A DNA stretch of 64,000 nt from Neodontobutis hainanensis (taxonomy: Eukaryota; Chordata; Actinopteri; Gobiiformes; Odontobutidae): positions 62,001 to 126,000 of the forward strand of contig JALDNG010000538.1 of NCBI GenBank assembly GCA_024349245.1, read 5' to 3'. A program made the position numbers and the translations under genes. Shown in pieces: positions 32,392 through 42,751 of the stretch. The stretch's first letter is position 1. Each line of letters starts with the position of its first letter. The notes below the pieces were generated by a model, which had not been told where the DNA came from, did not search any database, and was given only the letters and a program-made list of their open reading frames with translations.

Positions 32392-33511
32392 GCCGAGATC
32401 CCAAACTGGCAGATGGCTTGCCAGTTCACCAGCCACAACCACCAGAGGGCGCATTTATGGTTTTCCACTTTTAAAAGTGACAGACCACTTTTGATGGTTT
32501 ATGATGACTGACGGCCATGGTTCTAGCCTCTACGAAAACAGTCCGGCCGTCCGGCCACTTTTGTTAAAAGGGCTGCTCGGACTTTGGCCACGTATCCTAA
32601 TGTATATGCGACTTTACTCAACAGGTCAGAGAAAAATAGAATATATTTATATTATTAAAAATGCACACACATAATTGAAATAGAAAAGGCGTTTTGACAG
32701 CTGTTATGATCAAAGCCGTAAATCGTTAATTATGTGCTCATCTATACAAACTATGTGTTTGGTACATTACTGTTAGCCTAGCCACTTAGCCAGACTATGA
32801 ATCGAGCTCAGAGTGATTTTTGGACTTAGAACGCAAATGACCACCAATTATTTGTTCTTCATGTTAATATAGTAATTTGAAGGTTTTATACAATGTGCTA
32901 TTCACGTTTAGGAGAAATAAAGAAGCGAAAAACATGATTCTATTGTGGTCTCTTTTAATGCCACCTCCTTTTGATGCAGTTTTAATCAGAGGTCAGGTCA
33001 CTTTCTGAAAGACAATATTTAAATACAATGGTTTCTTATAGTTTATTCTTATAAGTATGCAGTTTTATAATATAAATCTTTTAAATGGCATAGTATTTAC
33101 ACACATTGTGCTCTACTTGGTTCAAACACTACTTTATATTCACCAAAAGAGGGCGACAAAGACTTTATTTACTCCATGTATCAATGGTGTATGGGCTGTA
33201 GTCCTGCAGACAGATCCCTTGACAAATTGGTCGTTTTGACAAAGCCAGTGCCTTAGGTTTAGATTTAAATATCTTACACTGTTAAAAAATTATTACAAAC
33301 TCCTCGCTGGTAAAAACTTTGATAATTTAACTGATCTAAAGTAATACACCATAACATATTTCCAACAATTTGCAGCTGAACAAAAAAGGTGTTTTAAAAA
33401 AAGGTGTTTTAAAAGTGGAAAACCACTTTTAAAAGTGGCAAGCCATAAATGCGCCCTCTGGTGGTTGTGGCTGGTGAACTGGCAAGCCATTTGCCAGTTT
33501 GGGATCTCGGC
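32392..33511. mobile_element. 1.12-kb element with about 110-bp inverted ends
   Basis: GCCGAGATCCCAAACTGGCA starts the left end, and its complement ends the right one; pairing continues through CACCAGCCACAACCACC and AGAGGGCGCATTTATGG to TTTTAAAAGTG. Each arm has an inner palindrome (CTGGCAgaTGGCTTGCCAG). The AT-rich interior has no long frame. It is best read as a non-autonomous DNA transposon; no clear target duplication was found. Confidence 0.75.
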
Positions 33512-33599
33512 GTCTCTCAAAATATTTTGACATCAAAATATTAATTTATTAATTTACATAATTTATATTCATATTGATTATTAATTAATAGATATTCAC

Positions 33600-33981
33600 T
33601 GTAGGAGCCAGAATGGTATATTTTATTCGTCTCCGGATTGCTTTTGTCTGGTTGCCAGGGTGAGGTGTGGGTCATGTGGGTGTAGGCGGTGACAGCTCTT
33701 GGTTTCAAAGGTGGCACTCACTGTCACTCAGGTATAGGAGGAGAGAGGGAAGCGGGGTAGCCGTAGTATTTGTTGACTGCAAGCGTTTGCTAAACGCGTT
33801 CACAATCTGAAGTATTTTAACTGTGTACATGTGCCAACTGAGCAGTCAATTAAATAAACCGTACAAGCATCCATTCTGGGACTCGGTGTCAATGTGTTTA
33901 AGCCGCAGCTCGTCACGCAATATACAGGACCCGTGCTCGGCCTCTCCAAGCGGCGAAGGAAACTAAGGAGTCGCTGCTACA
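33600..33981 (+). mobile_element. Solo LTR, 382 bp, with 5-bp target duplication
   Basis: Starts TGTAGGAGCC and ends GCTGCTACA, so short inverted ends TGTAG/CTACA are present. TTCAC directly flanks both sides (33595-33599 and 33982-33986). AATAAA lies at about 33854, two thirds along, giving plus orientation. No internal region is attached, so the element was excised by LTR-LTR recombination. It does not resemble the other two LTR types here. Confidence 0.85.
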
Positions 33982-34033
33982 TTCACTACACCTTATACAC
34001 ACTGAGGAAACGCTGTAAAGTAAAAGTACTTAC

Positions 34034-34618
34034 TTTAAATGCCATCACGGCTTCTGGTCGCTAGAAGTACCTCAGGACAAAGATGGCTTCGCAGCAGTAC
34101 CGGAACATCATCATTTGGTCTTCTTCCAAATGCTGCTGGTCCTGGAGCTTCCTGTGGATGCCCAGCATGCCTCTGATACTGAGGACTCTCTGGCAGTCTT
34201 GGAGAGTCGGCTGAACAGGCCTAGAATGATTAGATGAAAAACAAAAAAACAAATAAGCCATTGTTCCAATATTAAATTTAATGACTCTGCATTAAATGAA
34301 AAGTAACTAGTACTAGTGGATAACAAATCACTTGCAGCGCCTGGTGGTCAGTGATGGGATTCAGCCTGTGCCCTGTGCAGCCTCAGGGTCATTTAGGATC
34401 AAAAATGTCTTTCACGCAGGTCTTCCAGAAGAGCCTTTCTGGATGCCTCATCGGGTAGCGCTTGACCATGGCATTGTAGTCCCAGGTTCTGCCTCGAAGG
34501 GTCCAGGCCTTCGTGGACTTTTGGCTCTCTCCACCTCTGCTTTCCTCTCCTCATCAGTCTGGTTCTTCATGCAGAGCATCAACACGTGGTTAGGCAGCAT
34601 CTCCTGTGGCTTGAAACA
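34034..34618 (-). pseudogene. Recombinase-like gene, copy B (two exons remain)
   Basis: The exon starting at 34618 (after CCTTTGCAG) encodes CFKPQEMLPNHVLMLCMKN, then, after a frame change, RTWDYNAMVKRYPMRH and LFWKTCVKDIF; this matches the first exon of copy A. The exon at 34220-34034 (after TTCTAG, before GTAAGT) encodes MFRYCCEAIFVLRYF then a stop, matching copy A's fourth exon (MFRYYCEAILILGHF). Exons 2, 3 and all later ones are missing between and after. Clearly a dead paralogue. Confidence 0.7.
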
Positions 34619-34861
34619 CTGCAAAGGAAAGGAAATGATGCGACGATCCTTGTTGTTGCAACAAACAACAAACAAATAACCAATGCCTGTAATACACACA
34701 AACATAGAGTCCATTGAAATACTAATGAGTTGGGTCACTGCTACTTAAGTTGATTTATACACAGAAACACAAAGTAAATGTAATGTGGATAATTGGCCGT
34801 CCATCCTTTATGACTTTAGCCATCTTCACTGCAGTTGGGTCAAGTTTTGAGCATTTTGCTG

Positions 34862-37375
34862 TCAGCGAGAACATTCCACTCGCCGTCTCTTCTCTGCCCT
34901 GGGGTCCTCTTCACCAGAGTCGTCAGACGAGGAGCTGCAAAATTAAAAAAGGTTTTAAGGTTACACACTGACAAACTGATGGATGAGCATTGTGTGACAT
35001 AATTATAACTGTTTCAGATAACTGCATACCGTGTCAGCGAGCTGAGCAGGTTTGAAGTGGCCACAACAGTGTCCAGAGTCTTCATCCAGTAGTGCTGGTT
35101 TGCCACTGCCGTCGATGGGCCATGTAGGGGCCACAGACGCCTTCTGCTCCTCTGTGAAGTTGGCAGCCACATCTGTCTCCACGGTCCTGCGTATCTGCTG
35201 GCTCGGGATGTTTGGCAGTTTGTAGCTGCAATGGGGCAGAAATATGAGATGAAACTCCCAAATTTGAATCATTTTTTTTGAGGCTGAGCCGTTTAATAAA
35301 TGCACAAATACGTTATTAGTTGAATGCTAATCCAACATAAACTTTTAGGTCTTATGGACTGCTGTTAATACTTACTGTTGGTGCAGACGAGCGAGGTCAT
35401 TGGTTGCACTTCTAATCTTGGTGCCCGACGATGACACAAACAACTTGTTAGACTTGAGCCATGTGTAGTATGCGTCCAGCATCTGCAAAGAGAAAAAAAA
35501 AATAGATCTGATAATATCTGTTGGTTCATTGCTGGTGACACTATGTTTCATGGTAAGGCAATTTAGCCTGTACAAAGTGTACTTACTGCTGCCTCCTCCA
35601 TTGTGAGGGCAAACACGGCGATCTGCATTGTTGCAGTCTTGTGTTCACTTACTGCAACACACACCTTTCCACCAGAATTTTTTATCGTCCCACTCTGCTG
35701 TCCATAAAAACAAAAAATAAAAAAAACACAGTGAATAACTGACATAAACGTCCTCTTTGCAGACTACCTAATATAATCTGTTTAGGCTGATGCCCCCACA
35801 AAAACTGAGGTCTTACTGACACTTACTGTTATTCCCTCCAATGCTCCTGGTCTCTGGAAGTGGCCGAGGATCAGGATTGCTTCACAGTAATACCGGAACA
35901 TGGTCTTTTCCTCTGAAGCCATGTGGTCACCTTCCAGCAGACTCCCATAAATGGACAGCATGTCTTTCTTGGCCTTCTGGAGGACGGCCTGGCACTCCTG
36001 AAGGCTCTTCTCACCCTCTGCGAACCGGTCATACCTAGAATGACATACAAGACCACAATGTGGAGAACTACACATGTCTGTATCACATAACCCCATATGT
36101 ACAGCCAGCACATAAGTACTATCAACATGGAGGAAGTCATTAAAGAAAAACAAATGGAAAGCAGATTAGCAACTGACCTGGTTTTACACATGACCTTGCT
36201 GTTGGACTTGGCCACTGGCTTTCTGATGGAAGCGAGGAGGTCGATGTAGGCTTGGCACTTCCTTTAGTCAGGATCTGCTGCAGCCAAGCTCAGGTGGGTC
36301 TTCAAACACTGAACAAACCGGATCATGTTTTTGATATAGTTCAGAATGGTGGCTGGGCCCATGTAAGCGCCGGAGTTGGGTGAGGTAATCTTTGGTCTCA
36401 GTGGACTTTAGCAGGAAGTCCAAGCTGACTTCATCCCCACTTGGCTGGATGTACCTCAGCATCCTGGAGACGTCTACCTGTGATGAAAAAAAAAAAGTGT
36501 GAGATTATGTAGTGAGAAGAAAAGCCACACACCAGCCAGCCACACCTAATAAAGCTCTGTTGTATCCGAGTTCCCTTCCTATATGGAATGTAATAGCTGC
36601 TCTACACGTGCTGTGCTACTATATATTAAAACATTTCCCGGTCACAGAGAGTAATACGGAGCAGACTTTTAAAAAATCAAATGGGATGCATCTTACCTCC
36701 TGCTGGCAGTTTGGGACCAGCAGGGTGTTGATCAAGTAGCCCTTGAAGTAGAGCTTTTCGTAGAGCCCTATTTGTGTCATCTTGACCCTGACATTTATGC
36801 TGTACTGAGCTTGATCTCTGAAAAAAATACAGACAGAAGAAAATGAGCTCAAACCTTGCAGTTTGTTTACAGTTTCTGGACTGATGTGTGCGAGGTTTAG
36901 AACTTACTTTTGCCATGTTCGGTCGCTTGGATCGGTGGTGCTGCCTTCGGAGCTGCTATCCTCCACCACCGAGACGCCACCGGCCGCTCGAGAGCTGACA
37001 CCGGCCGCTCGAGAGCTGACACCGGCCGCTCGAGAGCTGACACCGGCCGCTCGAGAGCTGACACCGGCTGCTACAGAAGGTTCACTGGCTGTGGGAACGG
37101 CAGCCGTGCTGGTGGACCTCTCTTCGTACTCCAGGTCTGCTTGGTTAGAAGCATTAGCCACAAAACTTTCTTTGGAGGAGCTCTTCCAGAAGAGCCAGCC
37201 CAGGTTTGTAGGGGTAACGAGCATTTCCTTGTAGTCCCAGCTCCGGGCTTGCCGTGTCCACACCTTCGCAGACTCCTTGGCTCTCTTCGCCTCCTTCTGC
37301 TGTTCTTTGGTTGCATTTCCTTTCATGCAAACTTTGCTCAGATCGTCGTCAGCATCTCCTGTGGTTTTTCACACA
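34862..37375 (-). pseudogene. Tyrosine-recombinase-like multi-exon gene, copy A, damaged
   Basis: Eight exons with consensus sites: about 37375-36908, 36817-36697, 36477-36179, 36034-35827, 35697-35587, 35482-35376, 35225-35031 and 34934-34862. Exon 1 has RSWDYKEMLVTPTN and a 7-residue repeat; exon 2 NVRVKMTQIGLYEKL; exon 3 MLRYIQPSGDEVSLDFLL and, in a second frame, ILNYIKNMIRFVQCL; exon 4 MFRYYCEAILILGHFQRPG; exon 5 VSEHKTATMQIAVFALT; exon 7 YKLPNIPSQQIRRTVETDV, then YMAH and, after a shift near 35112, ANQHYWMKTLD. The R, YMAH and HY order suits boxes of tyrosine recombinases (Crypton/DIRS-like); exon 8 is acidic then basic. A frameshift and stop in exon 3 and the exon 7 shift disable it. 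Gmr1 copy 2 abuts its 5' end. Confidence 0.55.
36979..37066 (-). repeat. 21-bp coding tandem repeat in exon 1 of copy A
   Basis: CGGCCGCTCGAGAGCTGACAC is repeated four times plus a partial unit without a mismatch, encoding the heptad AGVSSRA on the minus strand. The frame is kept, so length variants would be neutral to the frame. Confidence 0.85.
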
Positions 37376-37410
37376 GCAAGTGTGCTTGAACTGGATGCAC
37401 TTGACCTCCC

Positions 37411-37900
37411 CTCCCTTTTTCCAAGATAGGTCACTGTTGCTTAACTGTTAATCTGTAATGTGCTCCACCCACAAGACAAACAAACCACCAAGTCATCAAG
37501 ATATGCTTCACAAAAAGACAATACAGACAACTCTACATGCATAAGCCTCTGAAATGTGGCGGGCGTATTACACATACCAAAGGCCATAACAGAATACTGA
37601 AGGAAGTCATCAGGTGTAATTGGCACGTTCAGTTAAAGGAACCTGCATCAAAATCATGACTGAGCACATGAGTCTGAGAGGGCACATCAGCAAACAGTGA
37701 CCTATTGGGCTGAATTACATTCACCATTTCATTCTGCTGAGAATCTAAAAGGTGGAACAATAAAACTGACAAACTTTTTAAAGCCTCCGAGTTGGAAAAT
37801 TTACCCTGAGTCAAAGCCCCGGACCACGAGTCATTTTCAATTTCAGTACAGGACAGCTCCTGTTTACCAGCCGCTAATTTGCGGCTTGGAGCGTTCAGCA
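37411..37900 (-). pseudogene. Linker and reverse transcriptase fragment of Gmr1 copy 2
   Basis: RNRSLFADVPSQT-like linker text (in 37629-37800) precedes PDDFLQYSVMAFGM and CNTPATFQRLM, then FCEAYLDDLVVC, the catalytic YxDD-type motif, ending near 37441. The part between linker and PDDF (fingers and palm start) is deleted. It stops at 37411 where the recombinase-like gene begins. Confidence 0.75.
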
Positions 37901-37908
37901 CCGGACTA

Positions 37909-38387
37909 CTGTGGCCGAGACAGCTCAACACGCTGCAAATGAAGAAAGCACCAGCAAATAAAGAAAACATCTTCATCAGTTTGACAACAAGCGCGCTGCA
38001 AATCCTCACAACACATGCAAATACAAAAACGCGCTGCAAATAACACAGACCACAACGGAAATGTTTTAAGAGACACCTTTGAGTGACGAACCCCTAATGG
38101 GACCTGCTTATTGTTTGCTCGCCTGTCGCGTTGTTGTCAGTGTTGTTGTCACTGACCTGAAAGGTGAGTTTTTTTTTTTTACTTTTAGATCATGATCGTA
38201 TAATTGCTTAGTCGTTTGGATATTGTTGGCCTAAATATATTGTTCGTCACTCAAATGAGTCCCCTTAAAACATTTACGTTGTGGTCTGTTGTAAACTTTT
38301 GCAGCGCGTTTGTCAAACTGATGAAGATGTTTTCTTTATTTGCTGGTGCTTTCTTCATTTGCAGCGTGTTGAGCTGTCTCGCCACCG
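37909..38387. mobile_element. Foldback element in Gmr1 copy 2
   Basis: Counterpart of 10786-11412, with the same ends (GTGGCCGAGACAGCTC and GAGCTGTCTCGCCAC) but a shorter right arm, having lost most of the GCAGCGCG-type units. Confidence 0.75.
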
Positions 38388-38592
38388 CATCGACAGCTCC
38401 TGACAGGCCCGCAAATGAATACGGGTCTCAGTGTTCTCAACCCGAGCAACGCTGCAGACTGGCGTCTGCCACCACCAAGTACGAGTCATTTCGGTCATAA
38501 TAAGATTTTAACATGTTCACATGGCAAAGGCGTGTGCCACGCCGGCGTCAGGTGTGAAAATCAAGTAGTCTCTGTCACCCAGTTTCTTTTTC

Positions 38593-39695
38593 ACAACATA
38601 ACATTACCTCAGGCAGTAAGGGTTGCAGTAACACATCCAGCACCAGCAGTGACAACAATCTCTCTCTGAACGTGGAGAAGACGAAGGAGATTGTTGTTGA
38701 CTTCAGGAGAGCGCACACTCATCATGTTCCTCTGACCATCAACGGTGCGACTGTGGAGAGAGTAAACAGCACCAAGTTCCTGGGTGTGCACATCGCAGAG
38801 GACCTCTCCTGGACTGAAAACACAGCAGAACTGGCCAAGAAATCACAACAGTGTCTCAACTTCCTCTGCAAACTGAGGAGAGCCAGAGCCCCACCCCCAT
38901 CATGTACACCTTCTACTGAGGCACCATCGAGAGCATCCTGTCGAGCTGCATCACTGTGTGGTAGGGCGCCTGCAACGCGTCCTGCCGAAAGACTCTGCAA
39001 TGCAAAGTGAGAGCAGCTGAGAAGATCATTGGTGTCTCTCTTCCCTCCCTCCAGCACATTTACAGAACACGTCTCATCCGCAAAGCCCTCTGCATTGCAC
39101 GTGACCCCCACCCATCACACAGCTTCTCCAGCCTGCTGCCATCAGGAGGAGAGGACCAGCAGACTGAAGGACAGCTTACTCCACCAGGCTGTCAGGAGCT
39201 GAACTCGCGCCCGAACCTTTTCTGCCCCAGGCACCACTGAACTATGACCCCTACCCACACATATATATGATGACATGCACCAGTCACTTTGTGCAGCATT
39301 GGTCTGCTCACGACCTCATTCTCCATGGAACTGCCATCATTCCACTACATCATCAGTCAGTTAAATAACTGCTCTTGAGCCCACTTCAATCAGACTTAAT
39401 AAGCTTTTGTTTTTGCACTAAAAAAGTTTTATCTGCACTGTTGCTCACTTCAATGATTTGCACTCTGCCTTTTGCCTTGCGCTGCTTAATTTTGCTTTAT
39501 TTAACTTTATTTTTGATTTTATTATGCCTTTTATAACATTTTCTTAGTGTATAATTTATAATTGTACAGTTGTATCTACATTTTATATTTTGATCTAGAT
39601 TCTGTGTGGGTCTGAGTGTAACGCAATTTCGATTCTCTGTATGTATGTACTGTACCTGTAGAAGAATTGACAATAAAGCAGACTTGAAACTTGAA
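38593..39695 (+). mobile_element. LINE 3' half nested in Gmr1 copy 2
   Basis: Counterpart of 11618-12730, with the same start, the same premature stop and the same ACAATAAAGCAGACTTGAAA tail at the same Gmr1 position. It has a 20-30-bp deletion in the 3' UTR (after TGATCTAGATT). Confidence 0.8.
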
Positions 39696-40869
39696 ATAAG
39701 GACCACTGTAACAATCCTGTAAACTGGAACCGGAAATCGGTAACAGAACCAAAACCTTTTCACCAGGCAAGAACTCTCCATGTTCAGCCCGCTTATCAAA
39801 CCACCCTTTCATCTTATTTTCTGCACACTCAAGATTTTCTTTTGCCAGCTCACACGCACGGCAGAGCCTGGACCGAAACACACTGACAAAATCCAAAAGA
39901 TTTTGTTTTGTCTCTCCTGGTAACCACTGATATTTTAAGAGCTTCAATGGCCCACGCACCGTGTGCAAAGACTAAGTCACACGGACTAAAGCCTAAAGAT
40001 TCCTGTAGTGTATTCCTGTCTCTGATAGCAAACATTAACACACATATCCCCTCATCCCAGTCCTTAGCGAACTCCAAACAGTAAGTGCGTAACATAGACT
40101 CGGATGGTAAGCACTGGAGCAACAATGTTAAATGCTCAACTGTTTTAACACTTGGGAAAATCCTCGAGACATGAAATTAGAACCGTGATCTCTCTGGATT
40201 ATTTTCGAAAGCCAAACAATGAAAAGAACTTTGTCAAAGCCTTTACAATGGCTGGAGTGGTCATTTTACGCTGAAACACTTCAGGAAACCGAGTAGAAGT
40301 ACACATGACCGTCAACAGAAATTTATTACCAGACTTTGAGCGAGTAAGAGGACACTCACAATCAACCAAGACCCTCTCAAAAGGCTCACCAACAACTGGG
40401 ATTGGACACAGAGTAGCCGGAGGTATGGTTTGATTTGGTTTTCTTGCAATCTGACACATGTGACACAATTTGATATAACTAGCCACATCTTTCTTTAAGC
40501 CTGGTCAAAAAAAATGCCTCAAAATTCAGTCATAGGTCTTTCTAACAAACAAATGACCAGAAAATGGATTGTCATGGGCTAGAGATAAGATTTGTTTTCG
40601 GTACGGCACCGGAACAACAATCTGGGTCACACTCCGCCAATCATCCCAGCAGAAAAATGCCTTGATAACCATTTTCGCATGAGAATATGGTCACTCAAAA
40701 AGTAACCCCGAGAAACATTTATATTTTCATCACTCACAATTTGTTCAAACAGCGTTGACAAAGTATTGTCTCTCTTTTGTTCTTTAATTAAATCCAGCCG
40801 TGACATAGTGACAGGTTCAGTGTCAATAGTAGAGTCAACTGATGTGATTTTTTCTTTGTTTTCATACAA
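39696..40869 (-). pseudogene. Integrase region of Gmr1 copy 2, broken
   Basis: Pieces match copy 1: the N-terminal stretch LIKEQKRDNTLSTLFEQI and GYFLSDHILMRKWL (40869-40627), zinc part CHMCQIARKPNQ, core VLVDCECPLTRSKSGNKF, then PSESMLRTYC and DWDEGICVLMFAIRDR with the C-terminal LCRACELAKENLECAENK. The catalytic Glu segment is deleted exactly as in copy 1. A three-base deletion (FQRK for FPQRK) and a GFRK end differ from copy 1. Confidence 0.8.
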
Positions 40870-41264
40870 CGAACCGTCATTAAAGAAAGCCCCACTCAGA
40901 AATTTTTCACTTAAGTCAAAATCATCATTAATTAACTCACTTCAGCGCTCTGAAGCAGCGTGTAACAGCACAAGAAGTAAACACATCAGGACAGTTTTAG
41001 CAAGTTTATCTGGACTGTGGCTGACAATAGGTACAGGTGTTAACTCTGGTGTAATCATCACTTTACCTCCTGCCAAATCGTTCTCATTATAACAGAAACT
41101 ACATTAATTGGCAAACCAGGCCGCACCCCAACGACAGCGTCCCCTCACCATAGGTCTGACTGTAGAACAATTTTATGCAAAAGAACACCGATGTCTTGAA
41201 GGTTAAAACCGCGCACAGGGACCTTAGAACCAATAGCGGTTTTGTTACTCAGCTGTAAAACCCT

Positions 41265-41546
41265 TCAAGGATAAAAGACTGAGAGTGTCCTCAATATTTT
41301 CACAGGGATTTTACGACTATGTCCAGACAAAGAAACAAAACCATCCATTACAAAAGGCTTAAAGTCAGTGTAATCACAGGCTTCAGCAGGCAAATGCGAC
41401 TCCTTCCCCTGACTCACAGTCTTGATCAAAACTACGGGTTTAACGTTCTTGTTCTTCAGCACTTGACAGTGAGCGATTATATGACCCCTTAGTCTACAAT
41501 AGAAACAAGTGACAACATTAGCTTCTGTTTCCACATTACCAGACAT
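41265..41546 (-). pseudogene. Gag zinc-knuckle fragment (Gmr1 copy 2)
   Basis: The minus strand reads CFYCRLRGHIIAHC, a CX2CX4HX4C zinc knuckle of retroelement nucleocapsids, followed by Lys-rich and Ser-rich text and a stop near 41265. It is open from 41546. In copy 1 this DNA is replaced by a LINE fragment. It would bind element RNA during packaging. Confidence 0.75.
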
Positions 41547-41780
41547 AATTTACGTCACATGCTCAGAGGACAGACACGCCTTTTTCTCAATGTCTCTAGC
41601 ATTACCATTAGCTCGCTCATTTTTTCAAAACCAAAACCAAATGGGCGTTCCAAAAGACAGACTTGTGCGTTAAGACATATTCATCAACCAAAATAGCGGC
41701 TTTAGATACATCAGCAACTGTGTTTTGTTTAAATATGTAGTTACTCTATCAGAAAGACTGTTCTTAAATTAAAAACAGAC

Positions 41781-42176
41781 TTAGACCCGAGGACCAACAC
41801 CAAGCTCTAATTCGAGCATGCAAATCTGTGTTTGTTGCTCCAATTTCTTTGTCTCCAACATATTAATATATTGGAGCTCCTTTTCCTTTAAAGCAAGGCG
41901 CTCTAATTCAACTTCTAGCTCTTTTAATCTAACTGCTTCATCTGCCGTACTACTAGAGTAAGACATTCTAAGACCTTTAGGTTTGGTGTGTATCAGTGTC
42001 AACGTCCCACGCTCTACCAAAGCATTATAAAGTTGAGTCTTTACCGTAGCTTTCTTTGCTTGCTTTGTGACAACAATGTCATCATGTTCAGCAACTAGCA
42101 AGAGATCATCTTTTTGACACCGATGCAAAACCTCCAAAGTGGGAGCAGAAACAAACTCATCCAGATTATACTCCAT
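41781..42176 (-). pseudogene. Gag N-terminal part (Gmr1 copy 2)
   Basis: Starting at the ATG at 42176 (MEYNLDEFVSAPTLEVLH), 132 codons are open: a helical N-terminus, KQAKKATVKTQLYNALV and a Leu/Glu-rich coiled coil ending GVGPRV. The coiled coil fits Gag multimerisation. A separate downstream frame holds the zinc knuckle; the middle of gag appears to be missing, so the full protein cannot be made. Confidence 0.7.
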
Positions 42177-42324
42177 GTTTAAACCCAGAATCAGGCCAGC
42201 CACAAGACAAAAGGCTAACACACAACAAACAAAGCTACTCACAAAAAATACACACCTGCCAGTCCTACCTGAATTACTCCATTAACTCACAAGACAGAAA
42301 GTCTACTTTAACGAGCCCCAAATA

Positions 42325-42684
42325 TGTTACGATCCCCGCTAAACAAAAGGGACCTGAACATAAAGTCAAACCACACAAAGTGTAAGGCAACACAAATCAA
42401 CAATTTATTAATTAAACAGAGGGTTTGGGACAAACCAAAAAGCCATACACAATTAAAGCTCCAACTGTCTATTTAAAATAAGAATCAACAAAAGGCGGTG
42501 ATGGGTCGGACAAAATGAACAAAAGAGGGCAACAAGCCGAGTCAGCCCGCCATTGGACCGTCGTACCCGACTTAACTCCCCTGTCCCTGCCTAACCAATC
42601 CTAACCCTTAAAGTAAAACAACAAACCGTTACCCCCACTCCTCCTGCAGGTGGAACACACAGACAATTACATGCATTTGTAACA
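42325..42684 (-). mobile_element. Gmr1 5' LTR, copy 2 (360 bp, internally deleted)
   Basis: Same TGTTAC/GTAACA ends as copy 1, but a deletion joins AAACCGTT to CCCCCACTCC and removes the part with the TATA-like element (copy 1 16111-16318). The promoter is therefore probably lost. Confidence 0.85.
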
Positions 42685-42751
42685 GAGTCCTTTGTGCTCA
42701 AGTCCGAGGCAAGTCTCGAGTCCTTGTGTTTGAAAATAAAGGAGTCCAAGT
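42685..42751 (+). repeat. AGTCC fragment cut by the satellite
   Basis: GAGTCCTTTGTGCTCAAG matches the copy 1 flank and breaks off after GAGTCCAAGTTT, where the 23-bp satellite starts. Confidence 0.75.

Larger units (their letters stand above)
37405..42684 (-). mobile_element. Gmr1-like Ty3/gypsy element, copy 2, nested
   Basis: The same architecture and nested insertions as copy 1: LTR, gag, zinc knuckle, integrase, LINE, foldback, linker, reverse transcriptase. It extends about 90 bp further into reverse transcriptase than copy 1 (to TAGGTCACTGTTGC) and keeps the gag/zinc-knuckle segment that copy 1 lost. Right edge as in copy 1, an AGTCC fragment. Confidence 0.85.

Noticed and set aside
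36863..37389. Plus-strand 123- and 159-codon frames
   Set aside because: They lie opposite the 21-bp coding repeat of the minus-strand exon; the exon has splice sites and a paralogous copy, and these frames do not.
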